A stretch of 44,878 nucleotides of DNA from Flavobacteriales bacterium (lineage in GTDB: Bacteria; Bacteroidota; Bacteroidia; Flavobacteriales; BACL11). Shown here piece after piece: positions 1 through 10,553 of the stretch. How positions within the stretch are numbered: position 1 is the first letter of the stretch; the number at the start of each line of letters is the position of its first letter. The DNA lies in contig JAAZYM010000056.1 in assembly GCA_014239655.1 (NCBI GenBank), positions 1-44,878 of the forward strand. Direction: 5' to 3'. The notes under the pieces were generated by a model. The model was not told where the DNA came from, did no database searches, and saw nothing but the letters and a program-made list of their open reading frames with translations. A program made the position numbers and the translations under genes.

Positions 1-326
1 ATACTTATATAAAGAGGAAACTTTTGATCACTAATATCTTTTCTTAATTCATCACCAAGATCTACATTAAAAGCAGAACCTTCTACTACATTACCTTTAT
101 AATCTAAAACCAATTCTTGTTGTATATATTTACTATATGAAGCTTCAGATGCTTCTCTATCAACATATATACCAACTGATTGAAGAATATTTTGCTTTTT
201 TTCTAATTCAATATTTCTATCTTGAAAAGGTGTTAATTTAATAGAAAGTGATGCTAATAAAGCAGCAATAAGTACTACCATTACACAAGCAAAACCTATT
301 GTATATAAATTACTATTTATGTTCAT
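1..326 (-). CDS. nqrC: Na+-translocating NADH:quinone reductase subunit C, partial (C-terminus beyond window)
   Basis: Reading the minus strand from the ATG at 326 gives 108 codons that run off the left edge without a stop. The product starts MNINSNLYTIGFACVMVV, with one membrane segment at about residues 7-28, followed by a periplasmic stretch. This is the topology of NqrC, the subunit that carries a covalent FMN on a threonine in its C-terminal half, which lies outside the window. The ATG overlaps the nqrB stop in an ATGA arrangement (323-326), so the two are translationally coupled. The identification rests on operon position, the single N-terminal anchor and the family-like text after it. 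The FMN site cannot be checked here. Confidence 0.88.
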   Translation of the reverse strand, partial: MNINSNLYTIGFACVMVVLIAALLASLSIKLTPFQDRNIELEKKQNILQSVGIYVDREASEASYSKYIQQELVLDYKGNVVEGSAFNVDLGDELRKDISDQKFPLYIS

Positions 327-1486
327 GATTTTGCATTCTTTAACCTACCTAATCTTTTTTTAATATTTGATTCTATGATATAATGATCTATTAAAGGAGC
401 AAAAACATTCATCAATAAAATTGCAAGCATCATACCTTCAGGATAAGCTGGATTAAATATTCTAATTACAATAGCAAAGAAACCTACAAGTAATCCATAA
501 ATAATCTTCCCTTTATTTGTTTGTGTAGCAGTAACAGGATCTGTAGCCATGAAAACAGCACCAAATGCAAATCCACCTATTATAAGATGAATATGAGCTG
601 GAGTTGACATTAGAGCATTTATACCCCAGAAATTAAATAATAATGCTGTTAAATATCCTCCAAGGAATGTAGAAAAAATAATACGCCAACTTCCTATACC
701 ACTAAAGATTAAAATACACGCTCCTATCAAAATAGCAACAAATGACGTTTCACCAACAGATCCAGGAATAAATCCATAAAATGCATCATATGTATTCCAC
801 AATAAACTACTATCTCCCCAATTACTAGTATTAGTAGCTAAAGCACCCAAAATAGTCTCTCCTGAATAACCATCAACTGATGCCCCATGAACCCAAACTT
901 TATCACCTGACATATAAGATGGATATGCAAAAAACAGAAAAGCTCTTGCTGTTAATGCAGGATTTAAAATATTCATACCAGTACCTCCAAAAACCTCTTT
1001 TCCAATAATAACAGCAAAAACAACAGATACTGCCAACATCCATAATGGAACATCAACTGGCATGATCAAAGGAATCAACATTCCAGAAACTAAATATCCT
1101 TCATTTACTGAATGTCCCCTTGAGATTGCAAAGGCAAACTCAACTGTTAAGCCTACACCATAAGAAACAATCAATAATGGTAAAAATCTCCAAAAACCAA
1201 AAATTAAATTTTCTAAAAATGTAGATTGATTATTAATAGCCTGATAATATTGATCTCCAATATTCCACATACCAAAAATTATACATGGTACCATTGCTAA
1301 AACTACGAATGCCATTGTTCTTTTAAGATCTATTGCATCTTTAATATGTGTTCCATTACTAGTAGTATGGGCAGGAACAAAAGCCATCGTCCTAAATGCA
1401 TCATATACAGGATGCATTTTTTCTAATTTTCCTCCCTTTTGAAAGTGAGGATCAATTTTATCAAATATATTCTTAATTAACTGCAT
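323..1486 (-). CDS. nqrB: Na+-translocating NADH:quinone reductase subunit B
   Basis: This integral membrane subunit of the Na+-pumping NADH:ubiquinone oxidoreductase carries electrons and probably forms part of the sodium path. The 387-residue product has many hydrophobic helices and the family signature GMNILNPALTARAF at about 170-183. It also has DGYSGETILGAL at about 205-216, whose Thr211 matches the threonine that binds FMN through a phosphoester bond. The N-terminus (HFQKGGKLEKMHPVYDA) is typical of NqrB. It lies 3 bp after nqrA and overlaps nqrC by 4 bp, so nqrA-B-C is one transcript. The presence of this pump points to respiration that uses a sodium gradient, common in marine Bacteroidota. 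The length is close to the family norm. Confidence 0.95.
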   Translation of the reverse strand: MQLIKNIFDKIDPHFQKGGKLEKMHPVYDAFRTMAFVPAHTTSNGTHIKDAIDLKRTMAFVVLAMVPCIIFGMWNIGDQYYQAINNQSTFLENLIFGFWRFLPLLIVSYGVGLTVEFAFAISRGHSVNEGYLVSGMLIPLIMPVDVPLWMLAVSVVFAVIIGKEVFGGTGMNILNPALTARAFLFFAYPSYMSGDKVWVHGASVDGYSGETILGALATNTSNWGDSSLLWNTYDAFYGFIPGSVGETSFVAILIGACILIFSGIGSWRIIFSTFLGGYLTALLFNFWGINALMSTPAHIHLIIGGFAFGAVFMATDPVTATQTNKGKIIYGLLVGFFAIVIRIFNPAYPEGMMLAILLMNVFAPLIDHYIIESNIKKRLGRLKNAKS

Positions 1487-1489
1487 TAC

Positions 1490-2842
1490 TTAAAGATTCT
1501 CTTTTCTTAATAAATCTAAACCATACCTAATAATTGATTGAACCTCAATTTTAGAAGTACAAACAAATTCACAAAGAGCCATATCCTCAGGGGCAAGCTC
1601 ATATAAACCTAATTTCTCCATTAGATCAATATCCTCAATCATAATAGCCTTAATTAATTGTTGTGGAAATATATTCATAGGCAAAACTTCTTCATATTGA
1701 CCAGTAACAACATATGCTCTTTCCTCTCCCCTCATATTAGTATCTATCTCATATTTTCTCTTCGGAAAAAGCCAAGAAACATAGGACTTTGATAAAGAAA
1801 ATTTATCAAATCCAGGTAAGATCCATCCAAGAAACTCTTCCTGATCTCCTTCTTTAATAACTGTTATCTGCGTATCATAAAAACCTAAATATCCTTCTCT
1901 ATTAATTTTTGTTCCAGACAGAACATCTCCACAGATAATTCTATTGTTACTCTGCTTTACATTATCTGAGATTAAATTTGAAACACATGTGCCTGCAATC
2001 ATTCTATAATATCTAGGCTTATTAACTTCTGATCCACAAAGCGAAACTATTCTAGAAACATCATATTTTCCTTCAGCAAAAAGCCTTGCAATGGCAATAA
2101 CATCCTGAGGCTCAAGATACCAGATAATATCTCCTTTATTTATTGGATCAATATAATGAGCTTGGACACCAACATTTCCAGCTGGATGAGGACCGCTAAA
2201 CTTATTAATATCTACTCCTTTTGCTTGAGAGAAAACTGCTGAAGAGTTCGTATTACCATCTAAATTAAGATGAGTTAAGCCATTAGTTAACTTTCTTATA
2301 ATATCAAGTCCTTTTTGAAAGATCTCATCCATACCATATAATGCAAAATCATTATCAATAGCCAATGGACCAGATTTAAATGCGGATATAAAAATAGATT
2401 TTGGTATATCCGTAGGATTAGCTATAATGTCATATGGTTTTTGTCTAACAAATGGCCAAACACCACACTTTAACATGTGATTAATTATTTGCTCTCTATC
2501 TAATCTATCACTATCTAATACCGGGAATGAATCATATTGAATTTCTGGATCAGATTTTATTAAGATTTCTAATATTCTTCTCTTACCACCTCTAATTATA
2601 TCTATAACCTCACCACTAACTGGCGAACAAAAATTAATTTTATCATTGTATTTATCAAAGAAAACAACTGAACCTGCATTAACTCTATCACCAACTTTAA
2701 CTGATAATTTAGGAGTTAAGGAATGAAAATCTGTCGGCTTAAGAGCAAATATCTCATGCTTATCTACTGATGCATATACTTTATCAGCCTCACCTGTTAA
2801 ATTAATATTTAACCCTCTTCTTAACCTTACGTTCTTAGACAT
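1490..2842 (-). CDS. nqrA: Na+-translocating NADH:quinone reductase subunit A
   Basis: NqrA is the peripheral cytoplasmic subunit of the Na+-NQR complex and contributes to quinone binding. The product has 450 residues, the normal size. It begins with the lipoyl/biotinyl-like region (RLRRGLNINLTGEADKVY, and VKVGDRVNAGSVVFFDK at about 49-65) and continues with the NqrA core (SGPHPAGNVGVQAHYIDP at about 216-233, and GWILPGFDKFSLSKSYVS). It is the first gene of the nqr operon. Its ATG at 2842 is about 100 bp from the divergent T9SS plug gene, and the shared space holds a 20-bp palindrome at 2866-2885. Later subunits D-F would lie beyond the left edge. No ribosome-binding purine run stands before the start, as usual in this phylum. 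Confidence 0.95.
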   Translation of the reverse strand: MSKNVRLRRGLNINLTGEADKVYASVDKHEIFALKPTDFHSLTPKLSVKVGDRVNAGSVVFFDKYNDKINFCSPVSGEVIDIIRGGKRRILEILIKSDPEIQYDSFPVLDSDRLDREQIINHMLKCGVWPFVRQKPYDIIANPTDIPKSIFISAFKSGPLAIDNDFALYGMDEIFQKGLDIIRKLTNGLTHLNLDGNTNSSAVFSQAKGVDINKFSGPHPAGNVGVQAHYIDPINKGDIIWYLEPQDVIAIARLFAEGKYDVSRIVSLCGSEVNKPRYYRMIAGTCVSNLISDNVKQSNNRIICGDVLSGTKINREGYLGFYDTQITVIKEGDQEEFLGWILPGFDKFSLSKSYVSWLFPKRKYEIDTNMRGEERAYVVTGQYEEVLPMNIFPQQLIKAIMIEDIDLMEKLGLYELAPEDMALCEFVCTSKIEVQSIIRYGLDLLRKENL

Positions 2843-2865
2843 TAAAGTAAATTAGATTTATCGAC

Positions 2866-2885
2866 TGCAAATTTATAAATTTGCA
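2866..2885. promoter_or_regulatory. 20-bp perfect palindrome in the divergent nqrA / plug promoter region
   Basis: The sequence TGCAAATTTATAAATTTGCA is its own exact reverse complement. Each half contains TAAATTTG, which fits the Bacteroidota -7 element TAnnTTTG, once on the plus strand (2876-2883) and once on the minus strand (2868-2875). No good TTTG -33 element sits 19-21 bp upstream of either copy. For nqrA an alternative minus-strand pair, TTG-N18-TATAGTTG, lies slightly upstream. The site may be a repressor or activator operator, a back-to-back pair of -7 elements, or both. That function is inference; the symmetry is seen directly. Confidence 0.5.
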
Positions 2886-2943
2886 ACTATATTTTATCAG
2901 TTTATTAAACAACATTACTTATTTAGAATGATTCTAATCTGAC

Positions 2944-4245
2944 ATGAAGAAAACCTGCTTTTTTTTAATACTATTAATTGCCATCGGCTGTAAATCAAAG
3001 AAAGACTTTACAGTTAATAATTTAACAATAGAAGAAGAAAATAGCGCTACAATCAGCAAAGACTCAATATCAAATCACAAGATAAAAACCGTATTACTAC
3101 ATAAAAAAGAAGATGATTTAAGTTTACCTATAATTAATCTTAATTCAGATGAAAAATTAAAATTAAGTTTTGATGATCTTAACAATGAATTGAAAAAATT
3201 TTACATTACAATAGAACACTATAACTCTAATTGGGAGAAAAGTAACCTAATAAAATCAGAATACATAAATGGATTCTTTAAAGATGAAATAATTAATTAT
3301 GAATACTCTTTTAACACACTACAAGATTACATTCATTATCAATACTTTTTTCCATCAGAAAATTTAAAACCTCTGATATCAGGAAACTACACACTAAAAG
3401 TATTCGACAACTATGGAGATACATTAATCGCTAAAAAATTTATGATTCTTGAAAACCAAGTAAATATTAAATTAAATATTAAAAAAGCGACGCTCTCCTC
3501 AGACAGAAAAACTAAACATGAGATAGATTTTATAATAAATCACCCTAATCTATCAATCTCTGACCCTTTTTCACAAATCAATGTTGTAATAAAACAAAAT
3601 AATAAAGATGATAATGCAATTAATGATCTTAAACCCATCTTTATTCGAAACAATCAATTAATTTATGACTATAATGAAGAAAATACATTTTTTGGGAACA
3701 ATGAGTTTAGACATTTTGACATTAAAAGTCTAAGATACTTTTCTGATAGAATTAAAAATATAGAATCTGATTCATTGGGATATAATGTAAATCTATTTGA
3801 AGATTATAAAAGAACTTATAATAACTACTCGATAGAACCGGATTTAAATGGAAAATTCTATATTAAATCTCAAGAAGCGAGAAATTCTGATTATGAAGCA
3901 GAATATGTAAATGTAACTTTTAACCTAAAAAGTGAATTTGTTAAAGATGGTGATATCTATATAATTGGAGAATTAACCGATTGGAAACTAAATACAGACT
4001 ATCAATTAGAATATGACTTTAACAAAGAGTTATATATGAAAGAGATTTATATAAAACAAGGATATTATAATTATCACTATGCCATTAATGATACTACATA
4101 TAAATACTATGACGTATTAAGCATTGAAGGTTCACACTACCAAACAAGAAATAGTTACGAAATATATGTGTACTATAAAGGAAATAGTGATAGATATGAA
4201 AAATTAGTAGGTTTTACTAAAGCATTATCAAAAGAGCTATTTTAG
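2944..4245 (+). CDS. Type IX secretion system plug protein (DUF5103 family) lipoprotein
   Basis: The 433-residue product begins with a lipoprotein signal, MKKTCFFLILLIAIGC, whose lipobox AIGC puts the acylated cysteine at residue 16. The body resembles DUF5103, now described as the T9SS plug: an N-terminal beta domain (NNELKKFYITIEHYNSNWEKS, ending near 95), the phrase YQYFFPSENLKPLISGNYTL at about 128-147, and a C-terminal segment with YNVNLFEDYKRTYNNY and a late NVTFNLKSEF...YIIGELTDW region. In Flavobacterium the plug closes the periplasmic side of the large SprA translocon pore. It is monocistronic or joined to pruA (42 bp downstream), and is divergent from nqrA. Assignment is by family recognition; no alignment was possible. 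Confidence 0.8.
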   Translation: MKKTCFFLILLIAIGCKSKKDFTVNNLTIEEENSATISKDSISNHKIKTVLLHKKEDDLSLPIINLNSDEKLKLSFDDLNNELKKFYITIEHYNSNWEKSNLIKSEYINGFFKDEIINYEYSFNTLQDYIHYQYFFPSENLKPLISGNYTLKVFDNYGDTLIAKKFMILENQVNIKLNIKKATLSSDRKTKHEIDFIINHPNLSISDPFSQINVVIKQNNKDDNAINDLKPIFIRNNQLIYDYNEENTFFGNNEFRHFDIKSLRYFSDRIKNIESDSLGYNVNLFEDYKRTYNNYSIEPDLNGKFYIKSQEARNSDYEAEYVNVTFNLKSEFVKDGDIYIIGELTDWKLNTDYQLEYDFNKELYMKEIYIKQGYYNYHYAINDTTYKYYDVLSIEGSHYQTRNSYEIYVYYKGNSDRYEKLVGFTKALSKELF

Positions 4246-4256
4246 TTTTCTTTAAT

Positions 4257-4264
4257 TAAATTTG
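4257..4264 (+). promoter_or_regulatory. Candidate -7 promoter element upstream of pruA
   Basis: TAAATTTG matches the Bacteroidota -7 consensus TAnnTTTG and lies 24 bp before the pruA ATG, just after the plug gene stop. That would put transcription start near 4270 and leave a short leader. No clear TTTG -33 element is seen at 19-21 bp upstream, so the call rests on the -7 alone. Confidence 0.4.
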
Positions 4265-4287
4265 CATAAACTATAAAATCAAATAAA

Positions 4288-5916
4288 ATGTCAAAAGGAG
4301 TTTTTAATGTGCCAGTTGCTAGTAATGAAGCTGTTAAATCTTATAAAAAAGGAAGTTCTGAAAGAGAAGAATTACTTGCAACATATAAAGAAATGTATAA
4401 CTCTTCAGTAGAAATTCCACTCTATATTGGAGGTGAAGAGATTTTTACAGATAATAAAAAGGATATTTCACCTCCTCACGATCATAAACACAACATAGGT
4501 AAATTTAATGTTGCTGGAACAAAACACATTGAAATGGCTATCAATAGCGCACTAGCTGCCAAAAAGAATTGGGCAAATTTACCTTGGAATCATAGAGTAG
4601 CTATTTTTCTAAAAGCTGCAGAACTATTAGCAGGTCCTTACAGAGCAAAACTTAATGCAGCAACTATGATTGCACAATCAAAAAACGTATATCAAGCAGA
4701 AATTGATGCGGCCTGTGAGTTAATTGATTTTTTCAAATTCAATGCTCAATACGTAACAAAATTATATTCTGAACAACCTGAATCTACTGAAGGAATATGG
4801 AATAGACTTGAACATAGACCTCTCGAAGGATTTGTTTTTGCAATTACACCATTTAATTTCACTTCAATATGTGCAAATCTATGTGCTGCTCCTGCATTAA
4901 TGGGAAATGTTGTGGTTTGGAAACCAGCATCTACTCAAGTATATTCTGCAAAAATTATTATGGATCTATTTAAAGATGCAGGTCTTCCTGATGGAGTAAT
5001 AAATATGGTTCCTTCTAATGGATCAGAAATTGGTGAAGTAGTTTTTAATCACAGAGATTTTGCAGGATTACACTTTACTGGCTCAACAAATGTTTTTAGG
5101 ACATTATGGAAAACAATTGGAAATAATATTGAGAAATATAGAAGTTACCCTAGAATAGTGGGTGAAACAGGCGGAAAAGATTTTATTGTTGCGCATAAAT
5201 CTGCAAATCCTAAACAAGTAGCTACTGGAATTTCTAGAGGTGCATTTGAATACCAAGGACAAAAATGTTCTGCTGCTTCCAGAGCTTACATTCCATCAAA
5301 CTTATGGAAAGAAATCAAAGAACAGATAGTTAATGATGTTAAATCGTTCAATATGGGAAGCCCCGAAGATCCTTCAAACTTTATTAATGCAGTTATAAGT
5401 GAAAATGCATTTAACAGCATATCTCAATATATAGACTATGCAAAAAATCAAGATGATGCAGAAATCTTAGTTGGAGGTAATTATGACAAAAGCAAAGGAT
5501 TTTTTATTGAACCAACAATAATTAAAACTACAAACCCAAATTTTAGAACGATATGCGAAGAAATTTTTGGTCCAGTTTTAACAATTTATGTTTATGATAA
5601 GGAAACTTGGCTTGAAACATTAGAACTTATAGATAATACAAGTGACTACGCACTAACGGGTGCGGTTTTTTCAACAGACAGGTACGCAATTGATGAGGCA
5701 ACAAAAGTATTAGAGAATGCTGCTGGTAACTTTTATATTAATGATAAGCCTACAGGTGCAGTTGTTGGTCAACAACCATTTGGAGGATCACGAGGATCTG
5801 GAACAAATGACAAGGCAGGCTCTGTTTTGAATTTACTAAGATGGGTTTCTCCAAGAACAATAAAAGAAACATTTAATCCACCTATTGATTATAGATATCC
5901 TTTTTTAGAAAAATAG
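4288..5916 (+). CDS. pruA: 1-pyrroline-5-carboxylate dehydrogenase (L-glutamate gamma-semialdehyde dehydrogenase)
   Basis: This aldehyde dehydrogenase oxidises glutamate gamma-semialdehyde to glutamate with NAD+, the second step of proline breakdown. The 542-residue product matches the long single-function P5CDH form. The N-terminus MSKGVFNVPVASNEAVKSY is typical, FVFAITPFNFTSI at about 182-194 is the cofactor-binding signature, VGETGGKDF carries the general base Glu293, and YQGQKCSAASR carries the catalytic Cys327. The end of the protein, PFGGSRGSGTNDKAG, is the usual P5CDH C-terminal motif. No proline dehydrogenase domain is fused to it and none is nearby. Its stop is 8 bp from the end of the convergent DUF3467 gene. 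Confidence 0.95.
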   Translation: MSKGVFNVPVASNEAVKSYKKGSSEREELLATYKEMYNSSVEIPLYIGGEEIFTDNKKDISPPHDHKHNIGKFNVAGTKHIEMAINSALAAKKNWANLPWNHRVAIFLKAAELLAGPYRAKLNAATMIAQSKNVYQAEIDAACELIDFFKFNAQYVTKLYSEQPESTEGIWNRLEHRPLEGFVFAITPFNFTSICANLCAAPALMGNVVVWKPASTQVYSAKIIMDLFKDAGLPDGVINMVPSNGSEIGEVVFNHRDFAGLHFTGSTNVFRTLWKTIGNNIEKYRSYPRIVGETGGKDFIVAHKSANPKQVATGISRGAFEYQGQKCSAASRAYIPSNLWKEIKEQIVNDVKSFNMGSPEDPSNFINAVISENAFNSISQYIDYAKNQDDAEILVGGNYDKSKGFFIEPTIIKTTNPNFRTICEEIFGPVLTIYVYDKETWLETLELIDNTSDYALTGAVFSTDRYAIDEATKVLENAAGNFYINDKPTGAVVGQQPFGGSRGSGTNDKAGSVLNLLRWVSPRTIKETFNPPIDYRYPFLEK

Positions 5917-5923
5917 AATCCAC

Positions 5924-6238
5924 CTAAGCTTGAGCAGTAGGTCCTCCAAAATTTATTGGGACATTAGCTGATGAGTCAATATCTTTAATTTCCCCATGCT
6001 GACCTTCAAACTTTGTAATATTTTCATTTAAAGCTTTCATTAATCTTTTAGCATGTTGAGGTGTTAAAATTATTCTAGATTTAACTCTAGCCTTTGGGAC
6101 ACCAGGCATCATCTGTATAAAATCTAATACAAATTCTGAAGGTGAATGATTAATAATAGCAAGATTACTATATGACCCCTCAGATATTTCCTCAGGAAGC
6201 TCAATATTTAAACCTTCTTTTTTGTTTTTTTCAGACAT
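5924..6238 (-). CDS. DUF3467 family protein of the rpoBC operon
   Basis: This small soluble protein of 104 residues belongs to the DUF3467 family. Seen features are an acidic N-terminus (LNIELPEEISEGSYSNL), a core SPSEFVLDFIQMMPGVPKARVKSRIILTP, a helix QHAKRLMKALNENI, and a low-complexity end. It starts 8 bp after the rpoC stop on the same strand, so it is almost certainly the last gene of the ribosomal protein-RNA polymerase transcript. I recall the same rpoC-DUF3467 pairing in other Bacteroidota. Its function is unknown to me. The linkage suggests a role near transcription or translation, but that is inference only. Confidence 0.8.
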   Translation of the reverse strand: MSEKNKKEGLNIELPEEISEGSYSNLAIINHSPSEFVLDFIQMMPGVPKARVKSRIILTPQHAKRLMKALNENITKFEGQHGEIKDIDSSANVPINFGGPTAQA

Positions 6239-6246
6239 AAATAATA

Positions 6247-9200
6247 TTATTCATTAATATCCTGCGTAAATATATCATCATCCAAAACAGGATTTTCTAA
6301 ATTATCCATTTCAATTTGAGAACCAACAACTACATCGTCACCATTAACAAGACCTGTACCAGCAGGTATTTTCTTACCAATAATAACATTCTCTTTTAAT
6401 CCAATTAATGGATCTCTTTTAGCATTAATAGCCGCTTCATTCAACACCTTTGTTGTTTGTTGGAAAGATGCAGCAGAAATCCAACTATCAACCTGTAAAG
6501 AAGCTCGTGTTATACCTTGTAATACTGGGCTTGAAATTGCAGGAACTGCATCTCTTGATTCAATAACATTACCATCCTTACGTTTAATACGTGAGCTTTC
6601 TTCTCTTAATTCTCGAACACTGATAATTTGACCAGCTTTATAATCAACAGAATCTCCAGGATTAATAATAAATTTCATTCCAAATATACTATCATTCTGT
6701 TCCATAAATTCCGTTTTACCAACTAACTGTTTTTCTAAGAAATAAGTGTCACCTGAATCAATAATCTCAACTTTTCTCATCATTTGTCTAACTAAAACCT
6801 CAAAATGCTTATCATTAATCTTTACCCCTTGTAAACGATAAACATCCTGAATCTCATTAACAATATATTCTTGAACTGTTGTAACACCTTTTATTGCTAA
6901 AATATCAGCTGGAGTGATAACACCATCACATAATGGCGAACCAGATTTTACAAAATCATTTTCCTGCACTAAAATATGCTTAGATAATTTTATAAGATAC
7001 TTTTTAATATCTCCATTCTTAGAAGTAATTATAATTTCTCTGTTACCTCTTTTAAGCTTTCCTAATGAAACAATACCATCTATCTCAGAAACAACAGCAG
7101 GATTAGAAGGATTTCTTGCTTCAAACATTTCTGTTACTCTTGGAAGACCTCCAGTAATATCTCCAGAAGAACTTGCAGATCTAGGAATTTTAGCAAGAAT
7201 AGTACCTGCTACTACCTTATCATTATTATTAACTGAGATATGTGCTCCAACAGGAACATTAAATATCTTCTCATTATTTTTTAATGAAACAGAAATTGAA
7301 GGTGATAATTTTTTATTTCTACTATCTATAATTACATTCTCTTTGTGACCTGTTTGTTCATCAGATTCTACTCTGCTTGTAACTCCTTCTTGGATATCAT
7401 TAAATTGTACTTTTCCTGAAATATCTGATATAATTACAGCATTATATGGATCCCATTCACAAATTACATCTCCTTTAGATACTTTTCCAGATTTTTTCAT
7501 GATAATTGATCCATATGGAATAATATTACTTGACAACACAAAGCCTTTCTTATCATCAATTACTTTTGCTTCAGCTGTTCTACTTATAACAATTTCAACT
7601 TTCTTTCCTTCAGCATCTTTATTAGTAACCGTTTTTAAATCCTCTATTTCCAATCTTCCATCCTTCTTAACAACTAAACTCGAATCAACTTCAGATCTAG
7701 ATGCAGTACCTCCAACATGGAAAGTACGTAAAGTTAATTGTGTTCCTGGTTCACCAACAGATTGAGCTGCAATTACCCCAACTGCTTCACCAACCTGAGC
7801 CATTCTATCAGTAGCTAAAGATTTTCCGTAACATTTACTACAAATACCTCTTCTTGTAGCGCAAGTTAAAGCAGACCTTATTTCAACACTTTCAAAACCT
7901 TCATCTTCAATTTTTTTAGCAATATCATATATAATTGACTCACCAGAAGATAAAATCAAATCATCTGAATCAGGTTTATATATATCATGTAAAGTTACTC
8001 TACCAACTATTCGATCACTTAAACTTTCTACAATATCATCATTATTTTTCAAGGGGAAAACTTCAATACCTCGAAGTGTTCCGCAATCTTCTTCTGTAAT
8101 TATTACATCTTGAGCTACATCAACTAATCTTCTAGTTAAATATCCAGCATCTGCTGTTTTTAAAGCAGTATCAGCTAAACCTTTTCTAGCACCATGTGTA
8201 GATATAAAATACTCTAAGATAGATAATCCTTCTCTAAAATTAGTGGTAATTGGATTCTCAATAATAGACTCTCCATGATCACCAGACTTTTTAGGTTTTG
8301 CCATTAATCCTCTCATACCAGATAATTGACGTATCTGCTCTTTTGATCCCCTTGCACCTGAATCAAGCATCATATATACAGAATTAAAACCTTGTTTATC
8401 AGTACTGATATTCTTCATAACTATATCAGTTAATCTAGCATTAGTTGTAGTCCATACATCAATAACCTGATTATACCTTTCATTATTTGTTATGAAACCC
8501 ATTTGATAATTAGATTTTATTTCATCAACTTTTTGATTTGCAGAAGATATTAAAGACTCCTTCTCTTCGGGAACAATAACATCTCCTAAATTAAATGACA
8601 ATCCTCCCCTAAATGCCATATCAAATCCAATATTTTTTATTGCATCAAGAAAATGAACTGTCTTAGCCACACCACATTTATTAAGAACATCTCCGATTAC
8701 ATTTCTTAATGCTTTTTTGGTTAACAACTTATCAATAAAATCAATCTCTGAAGGAACAAATTCATTAAATAATATCCTACCAACTGTTGTATCAATTATC
8801 TGATACTTGTTGTTAATTTTAACTCTTACCTTAACCATTGCATGTAAATCAATCACTCCTTCATTATAAGCAATTTTTACTTCTTCTAATGAATAAAATG
8901 TTTTTCCTTCACCTTTTACAGAATACTCTTCTGTAGACTCCTTATGTTTAGTCATATAATACAAGCCTAACACCATGTCTTGAGATGGAACAGTTATAGG
9001 AGCGCCGTTAGCAGGATTAAGAATATTATGAGATGCGAGCATCAATACTTGAGCTTCTAAAATAGCAGCAGAACCAAGTGGTAAATGGACAGCCATTTGA
9101 TCACCATCAAAATCAGCATTAAAAGCTGCACAAGCTAGAGGATGAAGTTGAATTGCCTTTCCTTCAATCATTTTTGGTTGAAATGCTTGAATTCCTAATC

Positions 9201-10548
9201 TATGTAAAGTAGGAGCTCTATTTAAAAGAACAGGATGACCCTTCATTACATTTTCTAAGATATCCCAAACTACTGGTTCTCTATTATCAATAATCTTTTT
9301 AGCAGATTTCACAGTTTTAACAATACCTCTTTCTAATAATTTTCTTATAATAAATGGTTTATACAATTCTGCTGACATATCCTTAGGCAGACCACATTCA
9401 TGTAGATTTAGACTTGGTCCAACAACAATTACTGAACGAGCTGAATAGTCAACTCTCTTACCAAGCAGGTTCTGACGAAATCTACCTTGTTTTCCTTTTA
9501 ATGAATCTGATAAAGACTTTAATGCTCTCTTACCATCAGTTTTAACTGCAGAAGCTTTTCTAGAGTTATCAAACAAAGCATCAACAGATTCTTGAAGCAT
9601 ACGTTTTTCATTCCTTAAAATAATATCTGGAGCATTAATTTCCATTAATCTCTTCAATCTATTATTTCGAATAATAACCCTCCTGTATAAATCATTTAAA
9701 TCAGAAGTAGCAAACCTTCCTCCATCAAGAGGAACTAATGGTCTTAATTCTGGAGGTATTACAGGAATAACCTTTACAATCATCCATTCAGGATTATTTT
9801 CAGAATGTGATTGTGCTTCACGCATAGCCTCAACAACTTGCAAACGTTTTAATGACTCAGCTTTTCTTTGTTGAGAAGTTTCATTTGCAGCATTATTTCT
9901 TAGATTATATGATAATGCATCTAGATCTAAATTTGCAAGTAAATCATGTAATGCTTCGGCACCCATCTTCGCTATAAATTTGTTTGGATCAGAATCAGCA
10001 AGATATTGATTATCCTGAGACAGATTATCTAATATATTTAAATACTCCTCCTCAGTAAGAAAATCAAGATATTTAACTTCTTCTCCTTCAGAATTTACAA
10101 TAGGCTCATTTCCTACATTAACAACAACATATCTTTCATAATATATTATCATATCTAATTTCTTAGATGGTAATCCTAATAAATACCCAATCTTATTAGG
10201 TAAAGTTTTAAAATACCAAATATGAGCAACAGGAACAACTAAACTAATATGACCAACTCTTTCTCTTCTAACTTTTTTCTCAGTTACCTCCACACCACAC
10301 CTATCACATACAATACCTCTATAGCGAATTCTTTTATATTTTCCGCAATGACATTCAAAATCTTTAGTTGGACCAAAAACTCTCTCACAAAATAAACCGC
10401 CACTTTCAGGCTTATATGTTCTATAATTAATTGTCTCAGGCTTAACAACCTCACCTGAAGATCGTTCAAGCATGTGTTCTGGAGAAGATAAACTAATCTT
10501 TATTCTATTGATATCCTTTGTTTGTTTGCTGTTTTTAGTATTTCTCAT
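6247..10548 (-). CDS. rpoC: DNA-directed RNA polymerase subunit beta'
   Basis: The 1433-residue catalytic beta' subunit carries the N-terminal zinc site (Cys66, Cys68, Cys81, Cys84 in ECHCGKYK...VCDRCGVEV) and the active-site loop NADFDGDQM at 477-485, whose Asp479, Asp481 and Asp483 bind the catalytic Mg2+. The bridge helix/trigger loop region contains MRGLMAKP, and the second zinc site lies around [19 protein letters not shown]. The C-terminus has the usual [12 protein letters not shown] and late beta' motifs. It follows rpoB by 5 bp and is followed by the DUF3467 gene, so it is distal in the operon. No large lineage-specific insertion was noticed beyond the usual Bacteroidota length. Several opposite-strand open frames inside it are shadows. 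Confidence 0.98.
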   Translation of the reverse strand: MRNTKNSKQTKDINRIKISLSSPEHMLERSSGEVVKPETINYRTYKPESGGLFCERVFGPTKDFECHCGKYKRIRYRGIVCDRCGVEVTEKKVRRERVGHISLVVPVAHIWYFKTLPNKIGYLLGLPSKKLDMIIYYERYVVVNVGNEPIVNSEGEEVKYLDFLTEEEYLNILDNLSQDNQYLADSDPNKFIAKMGAEALHDLLANLDLDALSYNLRNNAANETSQQRKAESLKRLQVVEAMREAQSHSENNPEWMIVKVIPVIPPELRPLVPLDGGRFATSDLNDLYRRVIIRNNRLKRLMEINAPDIILRNEKRMLQESVDALFDNSRKASAVKTDGKRALKSLSDSLKGKQGRFRQNLLGKRVDYSARSVIVVGPSLNLHECGLPKDMSAELYKPFIIRKLLERGIVKTVKSAKKIIDNREPVVWDILENVMKGHPVLLNRAPTLHRLGIQAFQPKMIEGKAIQLHPLACAAFNADFDGDQMAVHLPLGSAAILEAQVLMLASHNILNPANGAPITVPSQDMVLGLYYMTKHKESTEEYSVKGEGKTFYSLEEVKIAYNEGVIDLHAMVKVRVKINNKYQIIDTTVGRILFNEFVPSEIDFIDKLLTKKALRNVIGDVLNKCGVAKTVHFLDAIKNIGFDMAFRGGLSFNLGDVIVPEEKESLISSANQKVDEIKSNYQMGFITNNERYNQVIDVWTTTNARLTDIVMKNISTDKQGFNSVYMMLDSGARGSKEQIRQLSGMRGLMAKPKKSGDHGESIIENPITTNFREGLSILEYFISTHGARKGLADTALKTADAGYLTRRLVDVAQDVIITEEDCGTLRGIEVFPLKNNDDIVESLSDRIVGRVTLHDIYKPDSDDLILSSGESIIYDIAKKIEDEGFESVEIRSALTCATRRGICSKCYGKSLATDRMAQVGEAVGVIAAQSVGEPGTQLTLRTFHVGGTASRSEVDSSLVVKKDGRLEIEDLKTVTNKDAEGKKVEIVISRTAEAKVIDDKKGFVLSSNIIPYGSIIMKKSGKVSKGDVICEWDPYNAVIISDISGKVQFNDIQEGVTSRVESDEQTGHKENVIIDSRNKKLSPSISVSLKNNEKIFNVPVGAHISVNNNDKVVAGTILAKIPRSASSSGDITGGLPRVTEMFEARNPSNPAVVSEIDGIVSLGKLKRGNREIIITSKNGDIKKYLIKLSKHILVQENDFVKSGSPLCDGVITPADILAIKGVTTVQEYIVNEIQDVYRLQGVKINDKHFEVLVRQMMRKVEIIDSGDTYFLEKQLVGKTEFMEQNDSIFGMKFIINPGDSVDYKAGQIISVRELREESSRIKRKDGNVIESRDAVPAISSPVLQGITRASLQVDSWISAASFQQTTKVLNEAAINAKRDPLIGLKENVIIGKKIPAGTGLVNGDDVVVGSQIEMDNLENPVLDDDIFTQDINE

Positions 10549-10553
10549 ATTAT

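Noticed and set aside
6914-7765. Plus-strand open frames inside rpoC
   Set aside because: They are antisense shadows of the rpoC frame with no family resemblance and no promoter. The same holds for the frames opposite rplA, nusG, tuf, xer, the symporter, prfA, the PorE-like gene, glnA, the VCBS gene and htpG.
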